Below, piece after piece: positions 1-12,585 of a stretch of DNA of 64,000 bases. The DNA lies in NCBI RefSeq assembly GCF_900458895.1, contig NZ_LR962863.1, forward strand, positions 930,001 through 994,000, read 5' to 3'. Position numbers and translations under genes: made by a program. The notes beneath the pieces were generated by a model. The model had not been told where the DNA came from, did no database searches, and worked only from the letters and a program-made list of their open reading frames with translations. Source of the DNA: Staphylococcus schleiferi (GTDB lineage Bacteria; Bacillota; Bacilli; Staphylococcales; Staphylococcaceae). The stretch's first letter is position 1. Every line of letters starts with the position of its first letter.

Positions 1-22
1 CTAAAATAAAGGAGAGAACATA

Positions 23-2215
23 ATGAATCCACTCGTAAAGAATATGAATAAAGAGCAGAGTGAAGCGGTAAGAACAACTGAAGGACCGCTTTTAATTATG
101 GCAGGTGCGGGATCAGGTAAAACACGCGTATTAACACACCGCATAGCTTATTTACTAGATGAAAAAGATGTATCTCCTTACCACATTTTAGCCATCACAT
201 TTACAAATAAAGCAGCAAAAGAAATGAAAGAACGTGTTCAAGCGTTAGTGGGAGAAGCAGCAGAAGTTATTTGGATGTCGACTTTTCACTCGATGTGTGT
301 ACGTATTTTACGTCGAGATGCAGATCGAATAGGGATTGAACGAAATTTTACAATCATTGACCCCACTGATCAAAAATCAGTTATTAAAGATGTGTTAAAG
401 GCGAATAATATTGATCCTAAAAAGTATGAGCCACGTATGTTTATTGGTGCAATTAGCCAATTAAAAAATGAATTGAAAACACCTGCACATGCGATGGAAG
501 AGGCGAATGATTTTTATAGTCGAATGGTCGCTACGGTCTATGAAGGTTATCAAAAGCAACTGATTCGAAATCAAGCGTTAGATTTTGATGATTTAATTAT
601 GACCACAATTAAATTATTTGAGCGTGTTCCTGATGTGTTAGATTACTATCAAAACAAATTCCAATATATACATGTAGATGAGTATCAAGATACAAATAAA
701 GCGCAATATACTTTAGTAAATTTAATTGCGCAAAAGTTTAAAAATTTATGTGTCGTGGGTGACTCAGACCAATCCATTTATGGTTGGCGTGGTGCAGATA
801 TACAAAATATTTTATCATTTGAAGAAGATTACCCAAATGCACGCACAATTTATCTTGAACAAAATTATCGTTCTACTAAAACCATCTTAACTGCAGCGAA
901 TGAAGTGATTCGAAACAACACTGAGCGTAAACCTAAAGGCTTGTGGACAGCTAACCAAGAAGGTGAAAAAATTCATTACTACGAAGCGGTAAGTGAAAGA
1001 GACGAGACTGAATTTGTTGTCAGAGAGATATTAAAGCAACAGAAAAAAGGGAAACAGTATAAAGACATCGCAGTTTTATACCGCACAAACGCCCAATCAC
1101 GTGTGCTCGAAGAAACGTTTATGAAATCTAATGTCCCTTATGTCATGGTGGGTGGACAAAAGTTCTATGATCGGAAAGAAATCAAAGACCTTTTAAGTTA
1201 TTTACGTCTTATCGCAAATAGTGCCGATGATATTAGTTTACAGCGCATTATCAACGTGCCAAAAAGAGGGATTGGTCCATCGTCTGTTGAAAAAATTGCC
1301 ACTTATGCAGCTCAAAATGATATGAGTATGTTTGAAGCGCTCGCAGAGGTTGATTTTATCGGTTTATCTAAAAAGGTGACTCAAGCTGCTGCAACATTTT
1401 ATGAAATGATGAGTCATTTAATGAAAGAGCAAGAGTTTCTCGAGATTACAGAATTAGTTGAAGAAGTGCTTGAAAAATCTGGATATCGTGAAATGTTGGA
1501 ACGTGAACAAACGTTAGAAGCGAGAAGTCGATTGGAAAACATCGATGAATTTATGTCTGTTCCTCATGATTATGAAGAAAATACGCCGCTAGAAGAGCAA
1601 TCATTAATTAACTTTTTAACAGATTTATCATTGGTTGCAGATGTGGATGAAGCCAACTTAGAAGATGGCGTTACTTTGATGACGATGCACTCAGCGAAAG
1701 GATTAGAGTTCCCAGTTGTATTTATTATTGGGATGGAAGAGTCAATATTTCCGCATATACGTGCAATCAAAAGTGAAGATGATCATGAAATGGAAGAAGA
1801 ACGAAGAATCAGTTATGTGGCCATTACGCGAGCTGAAGAAGAGTTGTATTTATCCCATGCTTCATCTCGGACGTTATATGGACGACCACAAGCCAATCCA
1901 AGATCTCGCTTTTTGAACGAAATCCCAGAATCTCTGTTGAATCTCCCTGAACAACGTCAATCTACAACAATAGGATCACGTAAAAAGCCAGTTAAACGTG
2001 GATTTAGCCAGCGTACAGTTCAAAATCGTAACCAATCTGCTGTTTCATCAGATTGGAAAGTAGGAGATAAAGTGACGCATAAAACTTGGGGTGAAGGTAT
2101 GGTGTCCAACGTAAATAATAAAAACGGTTCAGTTGAATTGGATATTATTTTTAAATCTGAAGGACCTAAACGTTTGTTAGCGCAATTTGCACCGATTTCA
2201 AAAAAGGAGGATTAA
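23..2215 (+). CDS. pcrA: ATP-dependent DNA helicase PcrA
   Basis: This is a superfamily 1A (UvrD/Rep type) 3'-5' DNA helicase that unwinds DNA in repair and in rolling-circle plasmid replication and strips RecA from DNA. The protein has 730 residues, normal for PcrA. Visible motifs are the Walker A loop AGAGSGKT (residues 27-34), the Walker B/DExx motif VDEYQDT (about 218-224) and the motif [14 protein letters not shown] (about 246). The C-terminus ends in a Tudor-like segment ([15 protein letters not shown]), typical of PcrA and used to contact RNA polymerase. The ATG follows AAAGGAGAG. The stop lies three bases before ligA, so the two are co-transcribed; the usual upstream partner pcrB lies outside the window. 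Identity is very secure. Confidence 0.97.
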   Translation: MNPLVKNMNKEQSEAVRTTEGPLLIMAGAGSGKTRVLTHRIAYLLDEKDVSPYHILAITFTNKAAKEMKERVQALVGEAAEVIWMSTFHSMCVRILRRDADRIGIERNFTIIDPTDQKSVIKDVLKANNIDPKKYEPRMFIGAISQLKNELKTPAHAMEEANDFYSRMVATVYEGYQKQLIRNQALDFDDLIMTTIKLFERVPDVLDYYQNKFQYIHVDEYQDTNKAQYTLVNLIAQKFKNLCVVGDSDQSIYGWRGADIQNILSFEEDYPNARTIYLEQNYRSTKTILTAANEVIRNNTERKPKGLWTANQEGEKIHYYEAVSERDETEFVVREILKQQKKGKQYKDIAVLYRTNAQSRVLEETFMKSNVPYVMVGGQKFYDRKEIKDLLSYLRLIANSADDISLQRIINVPKRGIGPSSVEKIATYAAQNDMSMFEALAEVDFIGLSKKVTQAAATFYEMMSHLMKEQEFLEITELVEEVLEKSGYREMLEREQTLEARSRLENIDEFMSVPHDYEENTPLEEQSLINFLTDLSLVADVDEANLEDGVTLMTMHSAKGLEFPVVFIIGMEESIFPHIRAIKSEDDHEMEEERRISYVAITRAEEELYLSHASSRTLYGRPQANPRSRFLNEIPESLLNLPEQRQSTTIGSRKKPVKRGFSQRTVQNRNQSAVSSDWKVGDKVTHKTWGEGMVSNVNNKNGSVELDIIFKSEGPKRLLAQFAPISKKED

Positions 2216-4222
<2,007 letters not shown>

Positions 4223-4233
4223 GGAGTTAGGCG

Positions 4234-5445
4234 ATGAAAAAGTCAATTGTGCTTGTTTTAGGTTTATCGCTTGTGTTAACAGCGTGTTCACCTGTTAATG
4301 ATAAAGATTCCAAATCTTCAAAGCAAAACACCGAATCTCAACAACAAGATCGAAATAAAGTGAAACAAATTGCGACTGATAAAGATGTTCAAGGAGACGA
4401 TTATCGAACAATCCTTCCTTTTAAAGAAAGTCAAGCGCGTGGTCTTATTCAAGAAAATATGGCGAATAGCTATAATGGAGAAGATTTTGAAGATGGTCTG
4501 CTTGATATCAGTAAAACGGTCTATCCGACTGATGATTATCTTTATCAAGATGGTCAATATTTAGACAAAGATACCATTAAAGCCTATCTTAAGCCTAAAT
4601 ATACAAAAAAAGAATTGGATAAAATGAGCGATAAAGAAAAGAAAGAGAAAAATGCGACTGAAAATTTAGGTTTAAATCCTTCAGTAAATGGCGAAAGCGA
4701 TGAAGAAAAAATCGCTAAAAATTCGCCAGCCTATCTCTCTAACATCCTAGAACAAGATTATTATGATAATGGTGATACAAAAGGTAATAATATTAAAGGT
4801 ATGACAATAGGTCTTGCGATGAATAGTATTTATTACTATCAAAAAGAAAAATATGGTGAGACCTACAATGAAAAGTTAGACAAAAAAGAAGTTAAAGAAA
4901 AAGGACAAGAAATGGCTGAGGAAATTCTATCAAGACTGCGAGAAAATGAAGACTTGAAAGATATACCAATTACATTTGCTGTTTATATCCAGTCTGGGCA
5001 AGAAGACATTATACCCGGCCATTTTGTAAGTTATGCCACTTCAGAAGAAAATGGCTCTAAATTATCTGAATGGCAAAAAATTAGATCAAAAAACGGTTTT
5101 ACTACCTTCAGGGGATGCAGAAGATTTAAATGAAAATTTAAATGCAAACTTCAAAGACTTTAACAATAGTTTACAATCCTATTTTTCTAACTTTACACAA
5201 GCAGTTGGTAAAGCAGAATTTAAACATAAAAAAGTAAAAAAACTTGTAGTGGATTTACCTATTGACTATTATGGCAAGGCTGAGTTAATTGGTATTACAC
5301 AATATGTAACACAATTGGCGGAAAAAGACTTCAAAGCAGTCGATAATTACGAAATCCATATTAAAGACGGAAGCGAATCCCGTGCACTTATTTTCAAAAA
5401 ACAAAAGATGATAAATCGCCTCAAATTCATATTTATCAAAATTAA
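4234..5445 (+). pseudogene. camS: CamS family sex pheromone lipoprotein, with two apparent frameshifts
   Basis: This is the CamS lipoprotein family. The lipoprotein signal peptide ends in the lipobox LTAC (lipidated C18), and in S. aureus a peptide cut from this leader acts as the cAM373-like pheromone. Normal length is about 400 residues. Two shifts break the frame. An A6 run at 5075-5080 carries one extra base; removing it restores EWQKLDQKTVLLPS, which fits what I recall of the S. aureus protein. A second A6 run at 5396-5401 carries two extra bases or lacks one; correcting it restores the ending KTKDDKSPQIHIYQN with a TAA at 5443-5445. The shifts cancel, so start and stop share one frame. 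Both lie in A runs, so sequencing error is as likely as real inactivation. The gene is the last of the pcrA-ligA-camS unit. Confidence 0.85.
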
Positions 5446-5550
5446 CGGTTTGATGAGAACTCCTGAGGGAACAGGACGAGCCGAAGATTATAGGATGAGG
5501 TTGTTCTCTCGGAAAGCGAACGCATTCAATACGAAATTTTATTATAAAAA

Positions 5551-5600
5551 GGAAGCGCCAAGATGATTGTCTATTAATAATCATCTTAGCGCTTCCTCTT
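5551..5600. terminator. Bidirectional terminator between camS and putP
   Basis: A long hairpin with arms GGAAGCGC...GATGATT and AATCATCTT...GCGCTTCC is followed by a T-rich tract on the plus strand and preceded by an A-run that gives T on the minus strand. It lies between two convergent genes. Confidence 0.85.
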
Positions 5601-5666
5601 TATTTTGGGATTTATTTTCCAGATGCTTTTTATAGTGAATAGTGTGTGCAATGCAATCAAGCGTTA

Positions 5667-7217
5667 TTAATGTGCTTTCGCTTCTTGAAGTTGACGTTTG
5701 ACTTCGTTTAAGTCTTGTTCAACAAAATCTCCTGGTTTTTTCGTAACTTTAGAGACGAGTATTGTAACAATTAAACTTGCTAGAAAACCTGGAACGATTT
5801 CATATAAATTAAAGAAGTCATTGAACTTTCCATAAGGATGTGCAAAGACAATCCATAATATTACTGTGAGTGCACCAGCAATCATACCACTGATTGCGCC
5901 TGTTCGAGACAAGCCTTTCCAATAAAGAGATAAAATCATTAAAGGCCCAAATGCAGCACCAAAACCTGCCCACGCATTTCCTACTAAATTTAAAATCGTA
6001 TCATTTGGTGTCCACGCAATTGCAATAGCAGCTAATGCTACAATGATTACTGAGATTCGACCAACTAAAACAAATTCTTTTTCGTGCTTTTCTGTATTTG
6101 CTTTGTCTTGACGAATGAGCTTGTAGAAATCCTCTGTTAATGAACTAGATGTGACGAGTAATTGTGATGAAATTGTGCTCATAATGGCTGCTAAAATAGC
6201 GGCTAACAAGAATCCGCCCACCAAAGGATGGAAGAGGACTTGGCTCATCAATATGAATAAAGTCTCAGGGTCTTTAATTGTGACACCTTGAGCCGGTACA
6301 AATGCGATTCCTAATAAACCAACAAATACGGCACCTAATAAACCGACAGCCATCCAGCTAATACCGATACGGCGTGTGAAGCGGAATAATTTAATCGAAC
6401 GAATGGACATGAAACGAACGAGAATATGAGGTTGACCGAAGTAACCTAATCCCCAAGCAAAGAATGAAATAATACCAATCAAAGTTGTACCGCGGAATAA
6501 ATCGAGGTTTGTCGGTTTCATCTCTGCGATGGAATGAAAAGTATCTAATCCGTTAAGTTTAAGTAAGACGACAATTGGGACCATAACCATTGCCACTAAC
6601 ATGATGACCCCTTGGAAGAAATCTGTAATTGAAACAGCAAGATAACCACCAAAGAAAGTATAGAGAATGACTATGACAGCGATAAGCACGAGGCCAGTAT
6701 GATAATTTAGGCCAAACGCACTGTCGAATAACTTTCCTCCTGAAACAAGTCCAGCATGCGTATAAAGCGTAAAGAAAACTACAATAATTAAACCAGAAAT
6801 AATTTTAATTAAATTGGATTGATCGTTTAATCGGTTTTTAAAAAAGTCTGGCAATGTAATTGCATCGCCTGCTAATTCAGTATGCACACGTAATCTTGGT
6901 GCAACGACTAAATAGTTAATATAAGCACCTAAAGTTAAACCGATGGCAAGCCACAACGCGGACAAACCTGTTGAGTACACTTCTCCCGGCAACCCCATAA
7001 TCATCCAACCACTCATGTCGGATGCACCAGCAGACAATGCTGTGACCCACGGTCCAATATTTCTGCCACCTAACATGTATTCACTTAAGTTGCTTGTTGC
7101 TTGTTTGTATCCGTAGTAGCCAATACCAAGTAAGATGGCAAAATAGATGATAATCATAACGTAAGTTTGCCAATCTGGATTGACTTGGCTAGATAAAGTA
7201 GAACCAACTAAAAACAT
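5667..7217 (-). CDS. putP: Sodium/proline symporter PutP
   Basis: This is a sodium:solute symporter (SSS family) that imports proline with Na+, used for nutrition and osmoprotection. The protein has 516 residues and about 13 hydrophobic segments. The family motif [15 protein letters not shown] lies near residue 65 and the conserved loop around [16 protein letters not shown] near residue 255. The C-terminus is a charged cytoplasmic tail. The ATG has a strong GGGGAGG ribosome binding site. The gene stands alone, convergent with camS and divergent from gatCAB. High-affinity proline uptake is inferred from the family; the sequence does not fix the substrate. Confidence 0.92.
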   Translation of the reverse strand: MFLVGSTLSSQVNPDWQTYVMIIIYFAILLGIGYYGYKQATSNLSEYMLGGRNIGPWVTALSAGASDMSGWMIMGLPGEVYSTGLSALWLAIGLTLGAYINYLVVAPRLRVHTELAGDAITLPDFFKNRLNDQSNLIKIISGLIIVVFFTLYTHAGLVSGGKLFDSAFGLNYHTGLVLIAVIVILYTFFGGYLAVSITDFFQGVIMLVAMVMVPIVVLLKLNGLDTFHSIAEMKPTNLDLFRGTTLIGIISFFAWGLGYFGQPHILVRFMSIRSIKLFRFTRRIGISWMAVGLLGAVFVGLLGIAFVPAQGVTIKDPETLFILMSQVLFHPLVGGFLLAAILAAIMSTISSQLLVTSSSLTEDFYKLIRQDKANTEKHEKEFVLVGRISVIIVALAAIAIAWTPNDTILNLVGNAWAGFGAAFGPLMILSLYWKGLSRTGAISGMIAGALTVILWIVFAHPYGKFNDFFNLYEIVPGFLASLIVTILVSKVTKKPGDFVEQDLNEVKRQLQEAKAH

Positions 7218-7573
7218 ATGAATCCTCCCCTTTTGATTTAAGTGACATATGGTTTATTATACAGAATAAAAAATGAATGAACAGCAGTATTTCGCTTTTT
7301 AAGATAAAAACAATTTCGAAATATATAGGGAACAGTTGATGATGATGAATCGATGGTATTATTCATGTTTAAACAGTTTTAGCGGACGACTTGGAATCGA
7401 CTAATTAAATCATTTGAATTTTGAACGGCCATAGCAAAAAAGGAGATGACTAAGAAAAAATCATATTAGCGGCCAGTAAAGGGTTTGATGAACTTTTAAA
7501 TATTTTAGATTTTTAGCTTAGAATTTGGTACAATTTATAGATAAAAGAGTATTTTTAAGGAGGCTATATCATC
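7218..7573. other. Divergent intergenic region putP / gatCAB
   Basis: This 356-base stretch separates divergent putP and gatC and must hold both promoters. I see an extended -10 for gatCAB near its right end. A tiny reading frame of seven codons after AAAAAAGGAG (near 7439) is too short to support as a gene. I recognise no riboswitch. Confidence 0.5.
7526..7534 (+). promoter_or_regulatory. Extended -10 promoter for gatCAB
   Basis: TGGTACAAT is an extended -10 element about 40 bases upstream of the gatC start. No good -35 box is seen, which is common with extended -10 promoters. Confidence 0.5.
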
Positions 7574-7876
7574 ATGGCTGAAATTACCAAAGACCAGGTT
7601 GCACATATTGCTAATCTTGCGCGTTTAAATGTGACTGAAGAAGAAACAAGTGATATGCAGCAAACATTAGAAGGTATTTTAAATTTTTGTCATCAAATTG
7701 ATGCTGTCGATACAGAAAATGTGAAACCAACGCATCATGTATTAGATTTACAAAATGTTTTACGTGAAGACGTGGCAGGACAAGGGTTGCCACAAGAAAA
7801 AGTATTGAGTAATGCCAAAGAAGTTGAGGCTGGGCAATTTAAAGTACCGGCAGTTATGAATGGGGAGGACGCATAA
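7574..7876 (+). CDS. gatC: Asp-tRNA(Asn)/Glu-tRNA(Gln) amidotransferase subunit C
   Basis: GatC is the small subunit that holds GatA and GatB together in the transamidosome. The complex converts Glu-tRNA(Gln) to Gln-tRNA(Gln) in bacteria lacking glutaminyl-tRNA synthetase, and also acts on Asp-tRNA(Asn). The 100-residue length and the N-terminus with [16 protein letters not shown] are typical. The start follows AAGGAGG. The stop is two bases before gatA in the usual order C-A-B. The cognate tRNA-Gln and tRNA-Asp genes lie in the tRNA array of this window. Confidence 0.96.
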   Translation: MAEITKDQVAHIANLARLNVTEEETSDMQQTLEGILNFCHQIDAVDTENVKPTHHVLDLQNVLREDVAGQGLPQEKVLSNAKEVEAGQFKVPAVMNGEDA

Positions 7877-7878
7877 AT

Positions 7879-9339
7879 ATGAGCATCCGTTATGAGTCTA
7901 TTGAAAATCTGCAAAAGATGATCAAGGAGAATCAAATTAAGCCTTCAGAAATTGTGAAAGATATTTATCAAGCAATCGAAGAAACTGATCCTACAATCCA
8001 ATCATTTTTAGCATTAGATAAAGAAAATGCAATTAAAAAAGCCGAAGAATTAGATGAATTACAAGCGAAAGGCGAAATCAACGGTAAATTGTTTGGTATT
8101 CCTATGGGGATCAAAGACAATATTATCACAGAAGGTCTTGAGACAACTTGTGCAAGTAAAATGTTAGAAGGCTTTGTACCGATTTATGAGTCTACAGTGA
8201 TGAAAAAACTCCATCATGAAAATGGTGTGTTAATCGGTAAGGTCAACTTAGATGAGTTTGCTATGGGTGGATCTACAGAAACGTCGTATTTCAAAAAAAC
8301 TGTTAATCCATTTGATCATAAAGCGGTACCTGGTGGTTCTTCAGGTGGTTCAGCAGCAGCAGTCGCAGCTGGTTTGGTACCATTCACATTAGGAACTGAC
8401 ACAGGGGGCTCTATTCGCCAACCTGCAGCCTACTGTGGTGTCGTTGGTTTGAAACCAACTTACGGTCGTGTTTCTCGTTACGGTCTTGTCGCATTTGCCT
8501 CTTCGTTAGACCAAATCGGCCCAATTACAAGAAACGTGAAAGATAATGCGCTTGTTTTAGAAGCTATCGTTGGTGAAGACGAAATGGATTCAACAAGTGC
8601 TCCAGATGGATCAACTGACTTTACATCAGAAATTGGTCAAGATATTAAAGGAATGAAAATAGGTCTACCTAAAGAATATATCGGCGAAGGTGTCGACCCA
8701 GAAGTCAAAGAAGCGGTATTGAAAGCGGCAGAAACGTTCAAATCTTTAGGTGCAATCGTTGAAGAAGTATCATTACCTAGAACATCTTATGGGATCCCTT
8801 CTTACTATGTGATTGCCTCAGCGGAAGCATCATCTAACTTAGCACGTTTTGATGGTATTCGCTATGGTTACCACTCTAAAGAAGCCCAAACATTAGAAGA
8901 ATTATACAAACTTTCAAGAAGTGAAGGTTTTGGTCAAGAAGTAAAACGTCGTATTTTATTAGGTACGTATGTATTAAGTTCAGGCTATTATGATGCCTAT
9001 TATAAAAAAGCACAAAAAGTCCGTACATTAATCAAACAAGATTTTGAAAGTGTATTTGAAGACTATGATGTTATTTTAGGACCTACAACACCAACTGTCG
9101 CATTTGATATTGGAGCTGAAATCAACGATCCATTGACAATGTACGCAAACGATTTGTTAACTACGCCTGTCAACTTAGCAGGGTTACCTGGTATCTCTAT
9201 ACCTTGTGGTTTAGCAGAAAATGGTCGTCCTATCGGTTTACAAATTATTGGTAAGCCATTTGATGAAAAAACAGTTTACCGTGTGGCACATCAATACGAA
9301 ACGCAATTTAATTTACACGACCAATATCAAAAATTATAA
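7879..9339 (+). CDS. gatA: Asp-tRNA(Asn)/Glu-tRNA(Gln) amidotransferase subunit A
   Basis: GatA is the glutaminase subunit of the tRNA-dependent amidotransferase. It releases ammonia from glutamine, and the ammonia is channelled to GatB. The 486-residue protein belongs to the amidase signature family, and the catalytic Ser-cisSer-Lys triad can be read as K79 (in GIKDN), S154 (in GGSSGGSAA) and S178 (in TGGSIRQPA). The start follows GGGGAGG within the end of gatC. gatB begins 13 bases downstream. Confidence 0.97.
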   Translation: MSIRYESIENLQKMIKENQIKPSEIVKDIYQAIEETDPTIQSFLALDKENAIKKAEELDELQAKGEINGKLFGIPMGIKDNIITEGLETTCASKMLEGFVPIYESTVMKKLHHENGVLIGKVNLDEFAMGGSTETSYFKKTVNPFDHKAVPGGSSGGSAAAVAAGLVPFTLGTDTGGSIRQPAAYCGVVGLKPTYGRVSRYGLVAFASSLDQIGPITRNVKDNALVLEAIVGEDEMDSTSAPDGSTDFTSEIGQDIKGMKIGLPKEYIGEGVDPEVKEAVLKAAETFKSLGAIVEEVSLPRTSYGIPSYYVIASAEASSNLARFDGIRYGYHSKEAQTLEELYKLSRSEGFGQEVKRRILLGTYVLSSGYYDAYYKKAQKVRTLIKQDFESVFEDYDVILGPTTPTVAFDIGAEINDPLTMYANDLLTTPVNLAGLPGISIPCGLAENGRPIGLQIIGKPFDEKTVYRVAHQYETQFNLHDQYQKL

Positions 9340-9352
9340 GGAGTGGCAATCA

Positions 9353-10780
9353 ATGCATTTTGAAACAATAATCGGACTTGAAGTCCATGTTGAATTGAAA
9401 ACAGACTCAAAAATGTTTTCGAATGCACCAGTAGCATACGGTGCTGAGCCAAATACAAACACAACCGTGATCGATTTAGGTTACCCTGGTGTCTTACCAA
9501 CGGTTAACCGTCGTGCAGTGGACTGGTCAATGCGTGCAGCGATGGCCTTAAATATGGAAATTGCTACAGAATCTAAGTTTGACCGTAAAAACTATTTTTA
9601 TCCAGACAATCCAAAGGCCTACCAAATCTCTCAATTAGATCAGCCCATTGGAGAAAATGGTTATATTGATATTGAAGTGAACGGTGAAACAAAACGTATT
9701 GGTATTACAAGATTGCATATGGAAGAAGACGCAGGGAAATCGACACATAAAAACGGCTACTCACTTGTTGACTTAAACCGTCAAGGGACACCACTTGTAG
9801 AAATCGTTTCAGAACCTGATATTCGTTCACCAGAAGAAGCATATGCTTATTTAGAAAAATTACGTTCTATCATTCAATATACAGGCGTATCTGACTGTAA
9901 AATGGAAGAGGGTTCATTACGTTGTGATGCGAACATCTCTTTACGACCATACGGACAAGAAAAATTTGGTACAAAAGCCGAATTGAAAAACTTGAATTCA
10001 TTTAACAATGTTCGTAAAGGTTTAGAATATGAAGTTAAACGCCAAGAAGAAGAACTCTTAAATGGTGGCGAAATTCTACAAGAAACACGTCGTTTCGAGG
10101 AATCAACAGGCAAAACAATCTTGATGCGTGTTAAAGAAGCATCAGATGATTATCGTTATTTCCCAGAACCAGACATCGTGCCATTGTACATTGATGAAGA
10201 CTGGAAAGCGCGTGTTCGTGCTTCAATTCCTGAACTTCCAGATGCACGTAAAGATAAATATGTAAAAGAATATGGTTTACCTGAATACGATGCACACGTT
10301 CTAACATTAACAAAAGAAATGTCTGACTTCTTTGAAGAAGCAGTCGCTGAAGGTGCAGAAGTGAAGCTCATTTCAAACTGGTTAATGGGCGGAGTTAATG
10401 AATATTTAAATAAAAACCAAATTGAATTACAAGATACAGCACTTACACCAACGAATTTAGCAGGCATGATCAAATTGATTCAAGATGGTACGATGAGTAG
10501 CAAAATTGCGAAAAAAGTATTCCCTGAATTAGCTAAAAATGGTGGGGATGCTAAACAAATCATGAAAGATAAAGGCCTAGTTCAAATTTCAGATGAAGGT
10601 GAAATTCTTAAATTTGTTCAAGAGGCAATTGCAAATAATCCACAATCTGTTGAAGACTTTAAAAACGGAAAAGGAAAAGCGATGGGCTTCTTAGTAGGTC
10701 AAATCATGAAATTATCTAAAGGACAAGCTAATCCACAATTAGCAAACCAATTGTTAAAACAAGAATTAGAAAAGCAATAA
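9353..10780 (+). CDS. gatB: Asp-tRNA(Asn)/Glu-tRNA(Gln) amidotransferase subunit B
   Basis: GatB binds the misacylated tRNA, activates the side-chain carboxylate by phosphorylation and amidates it. The protein has 475 residues starting at [17 protein letters not shown], the conserved GatB N-terminus. HMEEDAGKS and the GatB/YqeY C-terminal helical domain (GMIKLIQDG to the end) are present. I chose the ATG at 9353 because AAGGAG lies just upstream; a longer open frame reaches back into gatA but has no support. The operon ends in a hairpin terminator 20 bases downstream. Confidence 0.96.
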   Translation: MHFETIIGLEVHVELKTDSKMFSNAPVAYGAEPNTNTTVIDLGYPGVLPTVNRRAVDWSMRAAMALNMEIATESKFDRKNYFYPDNPKAYQISQLDQPIGENGYIDIEVNGETKRIGITRLHMEEDAGKSTHKNGYSLVDLNRQGTPLVEIVSEPDIRSPEEAYAYLEKLRSIIQYTGVSDCKMEEGSLRCDANISLRPYGQEKFGTKAELKNLNSFNNVRKGLEYEVKRQEEELLNGGEILQETRRFEESTGKTILMRVKEASDDYRYFPEPDIVPLYIDEDWKARVRASIPELPDARKDKYVKEYGLPEYDAHVLTLTKEMSDFFEEAVAEGAEVKLISNWLMGGVNEYLNKNQIELQDTALTPTNLAGMIKLIQDGTMSSKIAKKVFPELAKNGGDAKQIMKDKGLVQISDEGEILKFVQEAIANNPQSVEDFKNGKGKAMGFLVGQIMKLSKGQANPQLANQLLKQELEKQ

Positions 10781-10800
10781 AGGTTTAATTTAATATAACA

Positions 10801-10838
10801 AACGGGACTGGGTTTTTATGCTCAGCCCCGTTTTTTCT
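10801..10838 (+). terminator. gatCAB terminator
   Basis: The hairpin AACGGG...CTG / CAGCCCCGTT is followed by TTTTTT, directly downstream of gatB. Confidence 0.85.
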
Positions 10839-10934
10839 ATTTAAAAATAGACTTCCTCAAGTAGAAACGTATCTATCTAAATTTTTAGTCTAAAAATCAT
10901 AAATGTCCTATCTACTAAAAAAATGATTGTTTGT

Positions 10935-11141
10935 TTATAGATTCTTTTTAAAAAGCATATATACAGCATACACAGATGTATTAACAAATAATGGCACTAA
11001 ACAATAAGCAAAAATGACAAAAAAATCTCCATCGGCTTTCAAAATAAAGAAAAACAATATAAGTGAGAAACAGCTAATTATCAGGCCTAAAAAAGGTAAG
11101 CTTCTTATATAAATATCTAAATTTTCTTTTGCTTTTTTCAC
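10935..11141 (-). CDS. Small hypothetical membrane protein
   Basis: This 68-residue protein is not one I recognise. It has a short charged N-terminus (MKKAKENLD), two hydrophobic segments (about 15-35 and 42-62) and a basic C-terminus (FKKNL), so it is probably a two-helix membrane protein with both ends in the cytoplasm. It starts with GTG, preceded at good spacing by GGAGGT (about 11148-11153), which is the main argument that it is real. It is monocistronic. No function can be assigned from sequence. Confidence 0.6.
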   Translation of the reverse strand: MKKAKENLDIYIRSLPFLGLIISCFSLILFFFILKADGDFFVIFAYCLVPLFVNTSVYAVYMLFKKNL

Positions 11142-11498
11142 TAGGTTACCTCCGAATAATCATTTCACTGCAAAAATTCTTAAATAATATTTATATACAA
11201 AAAAATATATGATTATAGGTTGTTAATCAAATAAAATCGTAAGTATAAAGTGGCTTAAAATGATTAATTTTGAAGTAAAGGTTAATCATAAATAAATGCT
11301 TTAAATGCATAAAAATAGTTAGATAAACTCCATCCAAATACATTTAACATCATAGCTAATTGTCTATGTATCAGGGAAGCAATAGAGGCTCAGTCGCTAC
11401 TTTGAATAAATTTGATTAAATTTAAACGTTTTTAGCTTTCAATACAACAATGTTTACTATAATATAAGTTGTGAGTACTGAAAAATTGAGGGATAGAA
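11142..11498. other. Intergenic region upstream of dgkB
   Basis: This 357-base AT-rich stretch lies between a small minus-strand gene and dgkB. It holds the presumed promoters of both, including a -10 for dgkB. I see no other feature. Confidence 0.5.
11437..11464 (+). promoter_or_regulatory. Candidate dgkB promoter
   Basis: TTTCAA and a perfect TATAAT (11459-11464) are 16 bases apart and 35 bases upstream of the dgkB start. Confidence 0.5.
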
Positions 11499-12431
11499 AT
11501 GAGAAAACGCGCGAGAATAATTTATAATCCTACATCAGGAAAAGAAATGTTTAAACGAGCTTTGCCTGACGTACTTGTTAAAATGGAACAGGCTGGTTAT
11601 GAAACAAGTGCCTATGCCACGCAAAGGGTAGGCGATGCAACGGAAGAAGCTGCGCGAGCTATAGATGCGCATTATGATTTGTTAGTTGTTGCAGGTGGTG
11701 ACGGGACTTTAAATGAAGTCGTGAATGGTATTGCCGAAAAACCACAACGTCCCAAACTTGGATTGATTCCTATGGGAACGGTTAATGACTTTGGAAGAGC
11801 GCTTCATCTACCTACAGATATATTTGAAGCGGTCGATGTCATTTTGGAAGGCAAAACAGTTCAAGTCGATATTGGAAAAATGAATAGTCGCTATTTTATT
11901 AATTTAGCAGGTGGCGGTAAAATCACAGAAGTTTCGTACGAGGCACCTAGCAAGTTAAAATCAATAGTTGGCCCATTTGCATATTACATTAAAGGATTTG
12001 AAATGTTGCCACAGATGCATGCGGTTGATGTCCGAATTGAATATGATTCACATGTTTTTGAGGGTGAAATCATGTTATTCCTACTTGGATTAACGAATTC
12101 GATGGCAGGATTTGAAAAACTAGTGCCGGATGCCAAATTAGATGACGGTAAATTTACTTTATTAATTGTGGAAAAAGCAAATTTAGCTGAACTCGGTCAT
12201 ATTATGACTTTGGCTTCTAGAGGGGAACATATTAAACATCCAAAAGTACACTACCATAAGGCACAGTCGATTAATATTTCCTCGTTCAGCGATATGCCAT
12301 TAAATGTAGATGGTGAGTACGGGGGTCAGTTACCGGCGAACTTTTTAAACTTAGTCCGTCATATCGAGGTCTTTTCGCCAGGGCAAGATCGCAATGAATT
12401 ACTGATTGACGAACCGACGCAGTCTGAATAA
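11499..12431 (+). CDS. dgkB: Diacylglycerol kinase DgkB
   Basis: This soluble lipid kinase phosphorylates diacylglycerol, the by-product of lipoteichoic acid synthesis, and returns it as phosphatidic acid to phospholipid synthesis. The protein has 310 residues with the DAGK catalytic fold. The nucleotide-binding GGDGT motif is at residues 66-70, followed by NEVVNGI and the conserved MGTVNDFGRAL. The start follows GAGGG. The neighbour is the rRNA methyltransferase, in the same order as in S. aureus. The family is certain; the symbol follows the Bacillus/Staphylococcus soluble enzyme. Confidence 0.93.
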   Translation: MRKRARIIYNPTSGKEMFKRALPDVLVKMEQAGYETSAYATQRVGDATEEAARAIDAHYDLLVVAGGDGTLNEVVNGIAEKPQRPKLGLIPMGTVNDFGRALHLPTDIFEAVDVILEGKTVQVDIGKMNSRYFINLAGGGKITEVSYEAPSKLKSIVGPFAYYIKGFEMLPQMHAVDVRIEYDSHVFEGEIMLFLLGLTNSMAGFEKLVPDAKLDDGKFTLLIVEKANLAELGHIMTLASRGEHIKHPKVHYHKAQSINISSFSDMPLNVDGEYGGQLPANFLNLVRHIEVFSPGQDRNELLIDEPTQSE

Positions 12432-12458
12432 AATGGATAAAGTGTCACCATCGTATCG

Positions 12459-12467
12459 TGTTATACT
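12459..12467 (+). promoter_or_regulatory. Extended -10 promoter of the rRNA methyltransferase gene
   Basis: TGTTATACT is an extended -10 motif. Transcription would begin near 12474, leaving a leader of about 110 bases that contains a hairpin at 12493-12536. Confidence 0.45.
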
Positions 12468-12492
12468 ATCTTGATGAAACAACACATCAACG

Positions 12493-12536
12493 TGGGGTGG
12501 AATTTTAAATCTAGTGTTAGATTTGATTCCACTCCT
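12493..12536 (+). repeat. Hairpin repeat unit in the rlmCD leader
   Basis: The inverted arms GGGGTGGAAT...AAATCT and AGATTT...ATTCCACTCC form a stable stem. The same kind of element (GGGTGGGA/GAAATC stem) occurs at 29207, 36598, 39635 and 46110. It lies inside the leader of the methyltransferase gene and has no strong T-run. Confidence 0.6.
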
Positions 12537-12585
12537 TTATCTTTGGTTAAAAGAACTTCTAATTCGAAAAAGTGAGTTGAATAAC

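Noticed and set aside
5446..5566. Continuation of the shifted camS frame to 5566
   Set aside because: Frame restoration puts the natural stop at 5443-5445; the extra 40 residues come from intergenic sequence and the terminator.
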